Part shown: piece after piece, positions 9,489 through 20,600 of the stretch
How positions within the stretch are numbered: position 1 is the first letter of the stretch
Layout: every line of letters starts with the position of its first letter
Source of the DNA: Aurantiochytrium sp. KH105
Taxonomy: Eukaryota > Sar > Bigyra > Thraustochytrida > Thraustochytriidae
DNA length: 64,000 bases
Direction: 5' to 3'
NCBI GenBank assembly: GCA_003116975.1
Contig: BGKB01000020.1
Location: 682,001 to 746,000 of the forward strand
Position numbers and translations under genes: made by a program
Notes under the pieces: model-generated
What the model saw: only the letters and a program-made list of their open reading frames with translations
Databases searched by the model: none
What the model was told of the DNA's origin: nothing

Positions 9489-11066
9489 TCACAGATCGGC
9501 ATACTGGCCGCGCGCATAGCCAGCAGCAGTCGCTGCGTGCGCATGCGCTGCGTGACGAGAAGCCTTAATTGAGGAAGAAAAGCGCATATCGTACAGCACT
9601 GGTGGAGCCATCGTCATCGCGAGAGCAGCGCCCTCGGCAATGCACGAACTGGACCGTCCCCGTCCTTTGCGCGGGGGATCGCCACTGTCAGGGCCGCTGC
9701 CGTCGGCAGCACTAGCAGAGCGATACGAAGACCTCGGAGAGACTTCCTCAAATTTGATATAAGAAGAACTATCGCGCCGTGAAACGTCAGTGTCGATGAA
9801 CTGTATGAAACTCGGGTCATCAGCAAAACTATTTGCCAAATGTGAGGGCAAGGGTTCCGTGAAAATATGCGTAAAATCTGTCGTCGAAGCATCGCTGATG
9901 CGACGTGAGTCTCCTGGGACCGGCAAGGTGTCCGTGTACGCCCCCGAAGAGTCGCGGCGACCATAAAGCGAATTACGCCGTGCTACGCTTGTGTCTGCAT
10001 TCCACTTGTGCGTGTCGCCATACATTCCACCTTCATACGAAGCTGGAAGTGGCATGACCACGGGCGACGGCATTCCTGTGGGGGGTATGTGGGCTTCTTC
10101 GGGTGAGAATCCCTTGATGTGAACATACGACACGTGATGACGCGCGTCTGAAGGATGCGTGGAGAATCCCTTTACGGATGGCGGGGTACACGAAAGATCG
10201 GCCGCAGTCATGCCCTTCCGGGTGTGCATCGTGCTCACGGTTCCGTCCGTGCTGACGCTGCTCATGCTGCTGCTGCCGGCTCTTCCGTTTCCTCGTGCTG
10301 TTTCGCGAAGGAGACCATCGTCATCTCTACTGGCATCGGCTTCGCTATGATGCGCGTTCATGCTGAGCGAGGCCGGCATGGAGCCTGCAGGACCGAGATG
10401 GTCGGGCTCCTTGAGTTTTTTGATGGCGGCCGCGAGGACGTGCGTTTGGTCGAGCGCGGAATTGTCGCCCTTTTCCCGCAGCTTCAGCTCAACAGAGATG
10501 GCAAGGAATAAGTTGCGCACCGCGGCTCGCCGCTCGCGCTCGCGCTCGGACTTGATGACCTTGCGAGAGGCGCCCGACTGCGATTCCTCGAGCTGCTGCT
10601 GTTGCTGTCGCTGTTGCTGCTGATGTTGCTGAAAGCGCCGCTGCTGTTGTTGTTTCTCTCGCAAGAGTTGCTGCTGTTGCTGGTGATGGTGCTGCTCTGC
10701 CTGAGAGGGAAAGAATCGTAGTTGCTGCGGATGGTGTTGCTGGTGCTGGTGCTGATGTTGGTGCTGCTGCGGCGGTGGCGGCGCTCCGTCGGACGTGAGT
10801 TGAGCCGGGCGCTTGCGCGGTTCGTCGTTGTTGCTATTTGCGCGGGTGCGCGGACTATGCAGCGAGGGGCCCGAGACATCCTTCTTGCGCTTCTGCGAGC
10901 TCGCTCCGGAGGACGGCGAGTCGGTCTGGGTCGAGTTCGTCTCGGAGAGGTCGAGTCGCGGCGCCCGGCGCGAGCTGCGCGCTTTCGACCGCGAGGTCTT
11001 GGAGCGCGACGCCGTCGTCGTCGCCGCCGACGAGGCTGCTGTGCCTCCGTGCATGGGCGGCTGCAT
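9489..11066 (-). CDS. bHLH transcription factor with poly-Gln tract
   Basis: 525 residues from ATG 11066. Residues 1-95 are basic, Ser/Thr-rich and disordered. About 98-160 is a His/Gln tract, with (QH)n and long Q runs encoded by mixed CAG/CAA/CAC codons. At about 170-220 lies a single bHLH: basic region KSERERERRAAVRNLF (Glu/Arg positions that contact E-box DNA are present), a short loop, and helix 2 SALDQTHVLAAAIKKLKE. The remainder is Ser-rich with repeated RRDSS and RRNS sites that look like basophilic kinase targets. There is no leucine zipper or PAS domain. The DNA target would be expected to be an E-box. The 1.4-kb GC-rich divergent spacer upstream is shared with the PG-repeat gene. 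Confidence 0.85.
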   Translation of the reverse strand: MQPPMHGGTAASSAATTTASRSKTSRSKARSSRRAPRLDLSETNSTQTDSPSSGASSQKRKKDVSGPSLHSPRTRANSNNDEPRKRPAQLTSDGAPPPPQQHQHQHQHQQHHPQQLRFFPSQAEQHHHQQQQQLLREKQQQQRRFQQHQQQQRQQQQQLEESQSGASRKVIKSERERERRAAVRNLFLAISVELKLREKGDNSALDQTHVLAAAIKKLKEPDHLGPAGSMPASLSMNAHHSEADASRDDDGLLRETARGNGRAGSSSMSSVSTDGTVSTMHTRKGMTAADLSCTPPSVKGFSTHPSDARHHVSYVHIKGFSPEEAHIPPTGMPSPVVMPLPASYEGGMYGDTHKWNADTSVARRNSLYGRRDSSGAYTDTLPVPGDSRRISDASTTDFTHIFTEPLPSHLANSFADDPSFIQFIDTDVSRRDSSSYIKFEEVSPRSSYRSASAADGSGPDSGDPPRKGRGRSSSCIAEGAALAMTMAPPVLYDMRFSSSIKASRHAAHAHAATAAGYARGQYADL

Positions 11067-12507
11067 GTGTCTCGTCTGCGGCCAGGTCGACGAGCTCCAG
11101 GTCCAGGTCCTGCAGGTCCAGCTCTCGTCTCGTTGGCCTCGCGATCGCTGATCGCCCGCTCAATCGCTCCCGCGTCTGCGCGACGCGCGCGGCGCCTGTC
11201 TATGCGCGTCTGCCGCTCGCGCGCCTCGCGCTCTCCTCCCGCCTCGCCTCCGCGCCGCCGCCAGCCCGGCTGCTCTCCCCCGCTCGCCGCGAGCGCTGCG
11301 CAATCTCCGTCTGCCTCGCCTCTAAGAGCGCCTCGTTGGCGAACTGGACTCGCGCGGCCTCCCCCGCTCGCCCGCTCCACTCCGCTCTGGCCGCTCTGCG
11401 CTGCGCTCTGCGCGCTCCGCTGGCTCGCTCGCTCGCTCGCTCGCGGCGTGGCGTAGCGCGGCGCGGCGTGGCGCGGCGTGGCGTGGCGTGGCGTGGCGTC
11501 GCGTCGCGGTCGCGCTTTGTGGTTTGCTCGCGTGCTTTTGCGCGCTCGGCGGGTCCCGCGTCCCCGCTCTCAGCCGCGAGAGAGAGTCGGTCTTGCGGGA
11601 ATGATTTATGCCTGCGTCTCTGCGAGACCCGGCGAGGACTGTCTCCGAGGCCGGCTGCCCGCGCCTGCTCGCTCGGCCGAAGCGGCTCTGCCTGCCTGCC
11701 TGCCTGCGCTGCGCTGCCCGTCGGCCGGCCTGCCGGCCTGCCTGCCTGCCTGCCTGTCTGCGCGCGAGCGCGGGAGCGCGGGCGAGCGAGGGCGAGGCGG
11801 CGTTTCGTCCCGAGCAGACTCGACAGAACCGCCGATCAGGCGCGCCTCGCCAGGGCTTGCTTGCTTGCTTTGCCTGCCTTGCCTGCCTTGCGTGCTTGCG
11901 GCGAGGCTGGCGGAGGGAGGGAGGGAGGGGGGGAGGGAGGGAGGGGGGGCGGAGGCGGAGGGGGGCGCCGCGCCGTGGGGGGCAGCCGGCGGGCGAGAAA
12001 GTGGACGCCCGGCGCAGCGGCAGCGTTCGAAGCCGAGTTCGGGACTCGCGCAGAGTCCAGTTCTTGGGGGCGCACACCTGAGAACGCGGACCCCCGCGCC
12101 GGACGACGGGGAACCTATAAGGTTAAGGATAGGAAGCGACTAGGACCGCGCTCGCGCCGGCCCAGCTCGAAAGGTGTGCACCTGAGAGCGCTTTCTCGCA
12201 TTTCAAGCGGCAGCCCGAGGGAAGAAACGAAGTCGGAGGAAGAAAGAAAGAAAGAAAGAATGAATGAATGAACGGAAAGGAGAAAGGAAGGAAAGAGGGA
12301 GGTAGAGAAGTGGGGAGAAGTGAGCTCGCGATAGCATAGCATTGCTGACTGGCGCAGCGGTGCAGCGGATCCTTTCCCCCTTTCCTGCGCGGGGAGAAAA
12401 CAAGGACTCGCGACATTGCCAGTTTGACGCGTCAGACTTGAGGTCGGTGCTGGCTGGCTTGGGCGCGTCTGCACTGCAGCGGTGCGTCGCGGGGAGCAGC
12501 AAGCACA
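11067..12507. other. Divergent GC-rich promoter region, bHLH / PG-repeat genes
   Basis: 1.4 kb between divergent starts. It carries tandem repeats: GGCGT units at about 11454-11505, CTGC units at about 11697-11760, GGGA and poly-G at about 11914-11955, and GAAA/GAAT at about 12240-12270. Long ORFs through it are composition artefacts. No gene supported. Confidence 0.5.
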
Positions 12508-13965
12508 ATGAGCGGCGGCGGCCCCGTCGTCAAGACCGTCAGGAGCAGACGGCGACAGCGACCAGGAAATGTCGAGATCGAGACGAGGCAGGCAAGCGAG
12601 CGCCGTCTGCAAGGGAAGCGCAATACACAAGCGGATCCGAGGCGCAACAAAAACGCAGGATCAAAGCGCAACAAAACGAAGGCTCTGCGTCCACGTCAAG
12701 AACAGATATGGGACCGAGAAGGCGAAGACGATGATAGCCGGGAGGATGTTGAGGAAAAGGACACCTTTGGTCGCGACGAAGTGCAGCGGGCCTACGATGC
12801 GGTCCTGCCTCTTTCACCCAAGGCAGTCATTGGCAGAGCGCCTCGCGATGATGTGCTCCGAATGTACCAAGGCAAACCCGTTCCAGAGGTCCTTCCACTC
12901 GATACGCCAGGCCCGGCAAGGTATATGCCGCGACGTTCGCCGCAGCACCAAGACTTTAGTTTAGAGGATCACTCGTCTGCCTTTTCTGGTCAACGGTCTG
13001 ACATTCGTGCAGGCTGTCTAGGTAGCGCTGGGGACCTGGGTCCAGGACATTATGAGCTCGCACTCGAAGCAGAGGCTTATGTTGCGCCATCATCGCCTTC
13101 CTTTCGCATCAGTACGACAAAAGCCGAGGACTACGACAAGCTTTACACGGGCAATTGGGCATCCTTGAACGGATATCGACAGAGCCCCGAACCAGGTTTC
13201 AAGTACTCTTCGGCTCAAAGCACGATGCTCGATCCATTAACGAGAGGACCTGCCTTCACAATCGGCAAGGCATCGCGGGAAAGTGCTCTTGTCGAAGAAA
13301 ATGCATCCAACACGCAGACGCTTGCGCGACCACACACAGCTCCCGAAAAGGAGACAAGATCAAAACCAAGGCCTTATGAGTGGCTCGATCCAGAGCGCCA
13401 GACCAAAGCCAAGCGCGAGCAAGAGGCCGAGGCGTACAAGCGCGTGCCGCATAACTTGGGCAAAAATCTTGGACCGTCACCCAAGTCTTGCATGTTTGCC
13501 AAGGAAAGCATGCGTCCCGACATTCGGGACTTTACGGACACTCCAGGACCTGTGTACAAGATTCCAGCTTGCTTCGGAGCGAACATTGCAGGATCGGCAA
13601 GTTTCTCGAAAGCCAAGCGCATGCCTTCGCCTCGAAGGCTCCCGTCCGAGACGCCGTGCTGTAAGCCAGCGCCAGTCTCTACGGTCGGCGGAACTGGGGA
13701 GACGTGCAAGCCTATTCAGGTCACCAAGTGCGATGATGAAGAAGATCAGAACTCGAGATCTGACGACACCACCGGCAGCTTGCCGCATGAGAAGACCACC
13801 ACCACGCTGACCGAGGCCGACTTTGACGCGCTTGACCCCAAACACGCGCTTCTCGAGCTGGACAATGACATTGACAGCCTTTTACGCGGGCTGCGCCGTC
13901 GGCCGCCGTCGCGGATTCCCTCTGATACAGCCAGTCTGACCAGTTCGAACTCCAGGAATTCGTAG
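12508..13965 (+). CDS. Sperm-tail PG-rich repeat (SHIPPO-type) flagellar protein
   Basis: 485 residues from ATG 12508. At least three spaced Pro-Gly-Pro repeat cores are visible: DTPGPARY near 132, LGPGHYEL near 176 and DTPGPVYKIP near 345, with further degenerate ones such as EPGFKYSS and GPAFTIGKAS. This is the STPGR/SHIPPO pattern of proteins bound to axonemal or other stable microtubules in cilia and flagella. The N-terminus (1-75) is highly basic and the C-terminus acidic, ending in RRPPSR and a Ser/Thr tail. No enzymatic domain. The assignment rests on repeat shape rather than a specific ortholog. Confidence 0.78.
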   Translation: MSGGGPVVKTVRSRRRQRPGNVEIETRQASERRLQGKRNTQADPRRNKNAGSKRNKTKALRPRQEQIWDREGEDDDSREDVEEKDTFGRDEVQRAYDAVLPLSPKAVIGRAPRDDVLRMYQGKPVPEVLPLDTPGPARYMPRRSPQHQDFSLEDHSSAFSGQRSDIRAGCLGSAGDLGPGHYELALEAEAYVAPSSPSFRISTTKAEDYDKLYTGNWASLNGYRQSPEPGFKYSSAQSTMLDPLTRGPAFTIGKASRESALVEENASNTQTLARPHTAPEKETRSKPRPYEWLDPERQTKAKREQEAEAYKRVPHNLGKNLGPSPKSCMFAKESMRPDIRDFTDTPGPVYKIPACFGANIAGSASFSKAKRMPSPRRLPSETPCCKPAPVSTVGGTGETCKPIQVTKCDDEEDQNSRSDDTTGSLPHEKTTTTLTEADFDALDPKHALLELDNDIDSLLRGLRRRPPSRIPSDTASLTSSNSRNS

Positions 13966-16283
13966 GCCTAGCAGAAACCGAAGTACTAACAGAAAGTCGT
14001 GAACTCGAGTAAACTAGGATTCTCCTTTTTTTGCATGTGTGTGATCTTCATTCAGCCGAAGCTGGCAAAGAGAATGAGAGAAAAAAAAGAGTGAGAGAGA
14101 AAGAAAAGGAAAAGGAAAGGGAGCAGGGCGGATGTCTTTCGCACCTTGACGCAAAGACGCCTTGTCCAGGTCAGAATCCACATCCTGGCTGACCGCCACG
14201 AAGGCCCCAGGGCGAGAGAGTGGTTCGCGGGATCGATCGCCAGGTCCATTCGGGCATTTATTCGAAGAAGGAAAGAGGCAGAGACCGAGACGGCCTCCGC
14301 CTTGCTTACCCGCGGGGGGGGGGGGGGGAGGGGGAGCCGTTGACACGACAATCCGAGCACGGGGATGTTTTCTTGACCAGATCGCGTCCTCAGCCTCAGC
14401 TATCTTTCTCATCCGCAGAAGAAATATGTGTCGAGGGCAAGGCCGTAATGGAGGATGATTTTTGGCCGCGCCGCCGATCACACGATGCACTGTGGTGTTG
14501 AGGCCTCGCGTGCTGCTTCCTCTTTGCTTGGCTCTACTACCTTCACCATCACGTCAATGCGGTGGGTGCGAGTGCACTGCAAGAGTCAGGCTAGGAGTCC
14601 CTGGGGGGAAAGGTCAACGTTTTACGCAGCAGAGATTCTTTCCTTTCGCCTGGCTAGCTGGCTCGGCTAGCTGGCTGAGACATCGCGGCCAATCATCTGC
14701 AAAGGCTTCTTTCTCTGTGTCCCCCGGCGCCTGGCTGAAAACGTTTATCATTCTCATGAGACCCATAAGGATCACCGCGGGCCGCAAGCAAGAGCTCGAC
14801 CTGCCCACAAGCTTTTGTAAGCGCAGCTTCGCGTTGAGACCCTGTGATCGGCAGCGGCTGGCGCGAGGCAAATGATGCCACAATCCTTTTTTTAGCAAGT
14901 AATCTCGAGCGCTGGCGATCGAGCAATCAATCCCTAGTCCAAATGACGGCGCGAGGACGCTTGCGATCAAGCCGTCTCGCCGCGACCTCGCGAGGCGCGA
15001 CGCACGTCGTCGTACGTACGCGTCGAGAGGTACGCGTTGCGAGACGTTGACGCCGCCGCGTGTTTCCTGCCTGCTTGCCTGCGCAACTGCCTGCGCGCTT
15101 GCCGATCAGAGATGCCCCACTCGCGCGAACAGACAGCGTGACCCACGTGACCCGGTTCAGGACCGCACTAACGCGCACGTGGACGCTGGCGCACGGCAGG
15201 CGCGCTTGATCGCGCGCGAGCGTATCCCTCTCCCTCTCGCGGCCGCGGCCAAGCGACGCGACGCGACGCGACGCGAGCGAGCTCGAGTTCTGCGCGCAGC
15301 AGTGGCAGCTGCGTCAAAACATTTTTTATCCAAAAAAATCTTCGTGCACGTGCCGGCCTCTAGGCCTACTCAAACAAGCAGAACCACGCAAGTTTTCATT
15401 CGCTTGCACTAGGACCATCCGTCAGAGCGTCAGAGCGGGCTGCACCTGCACCGAGGGCCGGCGACCGGAGTCATGGCCTCTGACACTCGTTCGCTCCACC
15501 GATCGACCGGACTTCCGTCCTGCGGCCGAGGTCTGGATCCTTGTTGGATTCTTGTTGTTGTTGTTGCTGCTGTTGTTAATTTTTCCCGTCGCGGATTCCG
15601 TGTCTTCTTCTGTGGCTGCTATAGCATCTCTGCATCGCGTACGCGCGCTGGGAAAGTCGCCGTTCTCGGCGATTTATGCCCCGCCACCCCGCCGCCATGC
15701 CGGACTCGGCGCCGCGTCGCCGGGGCCGCGCGGTCGCTGGATCCGCTGGCCGTAGTTGGGCTCCTGCGCCCGTCGCTTGGTCGGTCGGTCGGTCGGTCGG
15801 TCGCTGGTGCGCCATGAGGTGCAGTGCGTGCCATCGCCATGGAAAAGTCGCGCCCCGCCGTCCTGCTCCTTTCGCTCCTCGCTCGGACCCGACGATGCTT
15901 CTGACGCGGAAAGAACTCGACGTGAGCGCGGGCGATCGAGACGGCTCAGCCTGCGTGCGTGCGTGCGTGCGTCAAGTTGTCGCGCCAGGATCCATCGTGT
16001 AGACGCGGCAGCAGCTGCAGCTCGCGACGCGGCTCCCGGCCTGTCCAGGCGTGCGTGCATCCATCGGCCGCCCGTTCGTCCTCCCCGGGGCGCCCCAGCC
16101 CAGCCCGCAGACGCCGCAGACGCCGTAGACGTCGACCCCGCTCGAATCGCGTGCGCGAGGAGCATCTTGCGCGGCCCGATCCGGCATTTCTGGGCTCACG
16201 TTGGTCGCGCTGCCAAAGTTTGCGAGGAGCTCGATCCCTTCGATCCCTCCCTCCCTTCCTCTGCGCGCCATCAACAGACCCAG

Positions 16284-16320
16284 CAGAAAGAAAAAGAAAA
16301 AGAAAAAGAAAAAGAAAAAA
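16284..16320 (+). repeat. AAAAAG hexamer repeat
   Basis: About six tandem AAAAAG units in the spacer, unlike the GC-rich surroundings. Confidence 0.9.
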
Positions 16321-16858
16321 GCGAAGTCTTTATCGAGAGGCAAAACGGGATCACGCGCACGGGCAGAGCTAGTTGACGGGAAGGCGGCGGTGGCGGTGGT
16401 CCAGCAGTCCTCAAACGCACGCGAGCGCATCGTCGTTGTCGTCGTCGTCGCCGTGGTTGGCGCCGTCCTCGTTGAGGTTGTTGTTATTGTTGTTGCTGTT
16501 GTTGTCGTTGTTGTTGTTGTTGTTGGGCTTGTTGTGCACTCGCCCGCCTCGCTCGTGGCTCGCGCAAAATAAGGAAGCCGCGCAAGCACAGCAACGACCG
16601 GAGTCGCCGGCTGAAAGGAGAGCGCCTCCATTCATCTTTGGGCAGGGCTGACGCCGCGAACGGCAGCGTCATCGCGGAGCTCTCGCGCCATACCTTCTTC
16701 GCCTCGCACCAAACCGCACCGCACCGCACCGCATCGCGTGGCGCAGCGTTGATTCGACCAGGTCAGGGAGTCGAAAGAGAAGCGGCGGCGCAAGCGGGAG
16801 CCAAGAAAGCGCGACGGCTGGCTGGCAGGCACGCCAAGCAGGCAGGCAAGCAGGCCGT

Positions 16859-17523
16859 GGGGTCTTTCAGCCTCACGTGCAGCCCGCATAAGCGCGAGCG
16901 TACCGGCTGCGGGGGCGGCAAAGCAGTTAGTCAGGCCCCGTGCACGGCCTGGTGGCGACGGTGGGGGAACTACGGGGTACCGGGGCCCGTTCGGGGTCTT
17001 TCAGCGGCGCGGGCGTCTGCTTGTGCGGCGCGCGGCGGGGTCTTTCGCGGGTCTTTCCCACTCATTCCACGGGGCGGGGACCTCACGCGCGGGGCGCGTC
17101 TTTCACCGTCCGTTCCGCGGACGTTCTCGCGGGCTCCTGCTTGGCGCACGGAAGCGTTCTTGTGAACGGCGTCCGGTGATCACGCGCGGTGGCCTGCTCC
17201 TGCACTGGCTGCGGGGGCTTTGTGAGGAGGCAGGCGCAGGCTCTGTGGGAAATTCCGCGCCCGTTGCGCGCGCGCTACCGCGCAAGGAAACAAACCCCGC
17301 CTCGCCCTCCCACTTCCAGCCACCCGTCCCAGCGTCCCAGCCCAGCACGCACGCACGCCCCGCCCCTCGCGCCGCCCCTCGCGCCGCCCCTCGCACCGGA
17401 CGCCTCCGCGCGCAACCCGCCGCCGGCCAGCCTGCTGAGCGGCCGAGGGAACGTGCGCACGGTCTCGCGGCGGCGAGAAGAGGAGAAACGAGGCGCGACG
17501 AGACCGCGCCGGGCGGGTCTTTC
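16859..17523 (+). promoter_or_regulatory. Cluster of GTCTTTC boxes upstream of the amidohydrolase-like gene
   Basis: Six same-strand copies of GTCTTTC, mostly preceded by CGG or GGG, lie at about 16861, 16996, 17040, 17050, 17098 and 17517. All are within 830 bp upstream of the ATG at 17685. They could be promoter elements, or the remains of a degenerate repeat. Function is inferred only from clustering and orientation. Confidence 0.3.
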
Positions 17524-17684
17524 GACCTTCCCGTCGGTGGTTGACTGATTGACCCGCGCTTCCTTGCGCGCTTTTCCTGCTTGTCTACGGGAAAAGGCGA
17601 GTGGGGCTGTCGTTGTTTTCCGGCGGCGTGTTTTTCCCGCGAGGAAGGAGAAAGGAGAAAGAAGGAAAGAAAGCGGGCGAGAGG

Positions 17685-20600
17685 ATGCTGCAAATCCGCG
17701 CCGAGGAGGACGACCTCGGCGCCGCGACGCGCGCGTGGGCAGCCGTGGGCGCGATGCGGCGAGCGCCGGCGCGCGCGGAGGTCGGCGCGTGCCGCAGCGG
17801 CGCGGAGCCCGGCGTCTCCGCGGCGGGCGCGGACGCGGAGATGAGCATGAACGCGAGCGCGACCCCGGAGAGGAGCGCCGGCAACCACCTGCTGCCGCGC
17901 CGCCACCGCCGGCGCGGCTGCGCGGGGACGCGCGCGCAAGGCGAGGAGGACCGGGGCGAGGCGTGGGACGCCCGGAGGAGAAACGGACGTGCGTGCGAGC
18001 CCGAGGCCGATGAGGCCATGGGCGCCGGAGTGGAGAAGATTGGCGGCACGGCGAACGGTAGAAAACGCAGACTCAACGACAGCTGCCGCCTCGTGCAAGA
18101 GACGTCTGCGCGCGCAAGCTCGCACCAGCGCTTCGCCGTCGTCAGCCGCAACGTTCTTTTGCAAGAACCCGCAAACGCATACACAAACGCAAACGCAAAC
18201 GGAGACACAGCCGCCACACGAGGGACCAGACGTTCGCGCTGGGCCCACGCCGTGCTTGTAATCAACGCCCAGACGGGCACCTTTGAGGCTGTCGTGGAGA
18301 TACCCGAGAATCCAGAGCAGAACGGGACTCCGCACTCAGTACAAACCGTCCTCGATGAACACGACGTTGCACACGTCCAGGACGCCGGCGATGCCATGAT
18401 CATCCCGGGCATCGTTGATGTGGGATACCACTTTTTGCCCGCGCTCCGAAGCCAAGACGCTTGCGTCGAGGACGTCGACGCCGCGCTGGCGCAGGCCACG
18501 GCACTGGCCGCGAGCGGTGGCGTGACCACCATTGTAGACACCCCCCGCGAGGCGCTCCCCGCCGCGCTCGCACTTTCGCTCCTCGGCAAGCGCGCGACGC
18601 TCTTGCAAAAGTGCTCGCTTCTGTACGTCGATGTCGGCATGCTGAGTCGGGTCGATATGCGCAGCAACCTCGAAATCGGACTGCTCTCACACATGCGTAA
18701 TGGAGGCTGTCTCGGCGTAGCCGTGCACCTCAGCACGCTCGGTACCGACACGCTCAGCAATGCCATGTTGATAACCAAGACGGCTGCGCGGCGTGCGCAC
18801 GGCCCTGGCGGAGTTCCTGCCGCATCGAAAAACAAACCAGGATCACCTCTTCGCGGCGCGTCCTCGACCTTTGCTTCTCCAGCCGCGCCAAGTACCGACA
18901 GCAGCGGAGCGCATGTTCGCCCCTCGCGCAGCGCGCTGCTTCTCAAGGCGCTTAGTCAGCTGAAAATGGCCTTTGTCGTTGACATTGGCAAAGTCGCTCG
19001 TCCCTTGGGCCACGACGCTGCGCCGGGCGATACCTCGAACGATTGCTCGCCGGCGTCCGTCGCGAGCACCTGTATTGCCGACACTCCTTCGCGGCGCAAG
19101 GCCATGCGAGTTGCGGCATCCTCTTCGGCTGTCGAGAGCCCCAGCGTTCATGCTGTCTCGATCAATCAGGATCTTGCGCCTCGACTTGGAAGGCTCGTCA
19201 TGAACGACGAGGACGACGAGGACAATGACAGTCTGCGTCATGGTGAAAACACAGCGGCTGACAATGATGATAGTAACACGGACACACTGCACGAGGACTT
19301 GCGTGACCTTCGACGTCGCCACATGATGAACAGTCTTCGATCGAGCCCGGCCTTTAAACATGCTCAGAACGTAGAAACTGGGCATGAGAATACACTTAGT
19401 AGTAGTGACAACCGTTTCGCTGATACGCCCGAGCGAGCCTCGGTCGCCTCGCAGTACTCGACGCCGACGCGAACACGCCCTGCTGTGCGTCGCGTGCCGC
19501 AGTCCACGCGCTCCTGTGGGACGTTTACCATGGGTCAACGAGGGGGAAGTCCTTCGTCCGTAACCTCGAACTCTTCGCTTCGTTCTTTGCGGCGCCAGCG
19601 TCGGAGTTCCTCGTTCAACCTTCGCAGCTGGCGTCTCGACCGCGACGAATTCTGCTCCGAGGAAAGCGACACGCAGGCCTCTGCTAGCAGCCCCTCCTCT
19701 TTGCTCGCGAGCGACTCTGTGCATGGCACCCCATCCCGACAGAGCAGCGTGCGAAGTTCCGCGGACGCGACGCCGACGCCCCGTCAGACGCTTTGGGCGC
19801 GTCGTCGGCGCCACAACTCGAGATCCATGCAGCGTTTTCAAACAGACTCTCCCGAAAGCGCTGCAGGACGCGGGACCGAAGACGTTGAGGACTATGGCCT
19901 GCATGCTGGAAACCAACAGCCTCACCGATTTCGCGATGCTCTCGGGCTTGCTGATGATGATGATGATGACGAACTCCCCGCCGGCGCGCTCGAGCTTTCT
20001 GATTCGGGTTTCTTCTCCGATGCGGCACATCTACAGCAGGACCAAGAGCGGGAGCAGCAGGCACAGCAGACAGTCGCATCCGTACCAGCAGGTTCTCGCT
20101 CTGGGCCACATGGACTGCCTCCCGTGGGTCAGCCGCCGTCGCACGCTTCGGCTCGTCGTCAGCGCTTCGCAAGCCGGCGCTCTCTAGTAAGCACGACGCC
20201 CGAGCCGGGTGAGCCCGCGCATGAGTCGAGTGATGCAGAGGATGGTGTGCTCCTTGATGAGGAGGAAGAGGCTCCGGAAATTTCCTACCCTGATGTCACG
20301 TCTAGCGCGGCACGCCGTCGTGCATTTGCCAAACACGCCAGCCCGCGCCTTAGTGTGAGCAGCTTCGCGAGTCTCGGTTCGAACAAGCCCTCCAGTGCGT
20401 CAATGCCGCCTTTGGCGCCTGGACCGCTGGGCCCGAACTCTACGCAATCCTCCTCTTCAGGAAGTGGCTTCAGCGCCTTGCCCGCGCGTAGATACAGCGC
20501 ATTTTCCTCGCCGGGAAGTGCCCGCTCGGGATCTTCCCCTGCGCGCCGTGCAGCTGTTCATCACCATCACAATCATCATGAAAATGGAGTGACGCAGCAG

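Larger units (their letters stand above)
13966..17684. other. 3.7-kb GC-rich spacer, no supported gene
   Basis: This is the largest gene-free stretch of the window. It holds a 15-G run (14314-14328), GGTC repeats (about 15779-15803), GCGT repeats (about 15952-15973), AAAAAG repeats (16284-16320), a GTT-rich tract (about 16476-16531) and six GTCTTTC boxes (16.86-17.52 kb). Candidate frames such as the one at 15473 start plausibly but dissolve into repeats. An RNA gene or a gene with short exons could be hidden here, but I cannot point to one. Confidence 0.45.

Noticed and set aside
10838-12271. 477-codon plus-strand frame through the bHLH start and its upstream spacer
   Set aside because: Composed of Arg/Ala/Cys/Leu-rich repeat translations of GGCGT and CTGC tracts; no protein family character.
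14462-14875. 137-codon plus frame in the 3.7-kb spacer
   Set aside because: No recognisable domain, competing frames of equal length, and Arg/Ser/Pro bias typical of GC-rich noncoding DNA.
15972-16631. 219-codon minus frame with poly-Thr and poly-Phe
   Set aside because: Produced by the GTT and AAAAAG repeats; not protein-like.
17103-20030. Long antisense frames (410, 453 and 395 codons) opposite the amidohydrolase-like gene
   Set aside because: They follow the GC-rich codon pattern of the sense gene, show no domain, and overlap one another in different frames; typical shadow ORFs.
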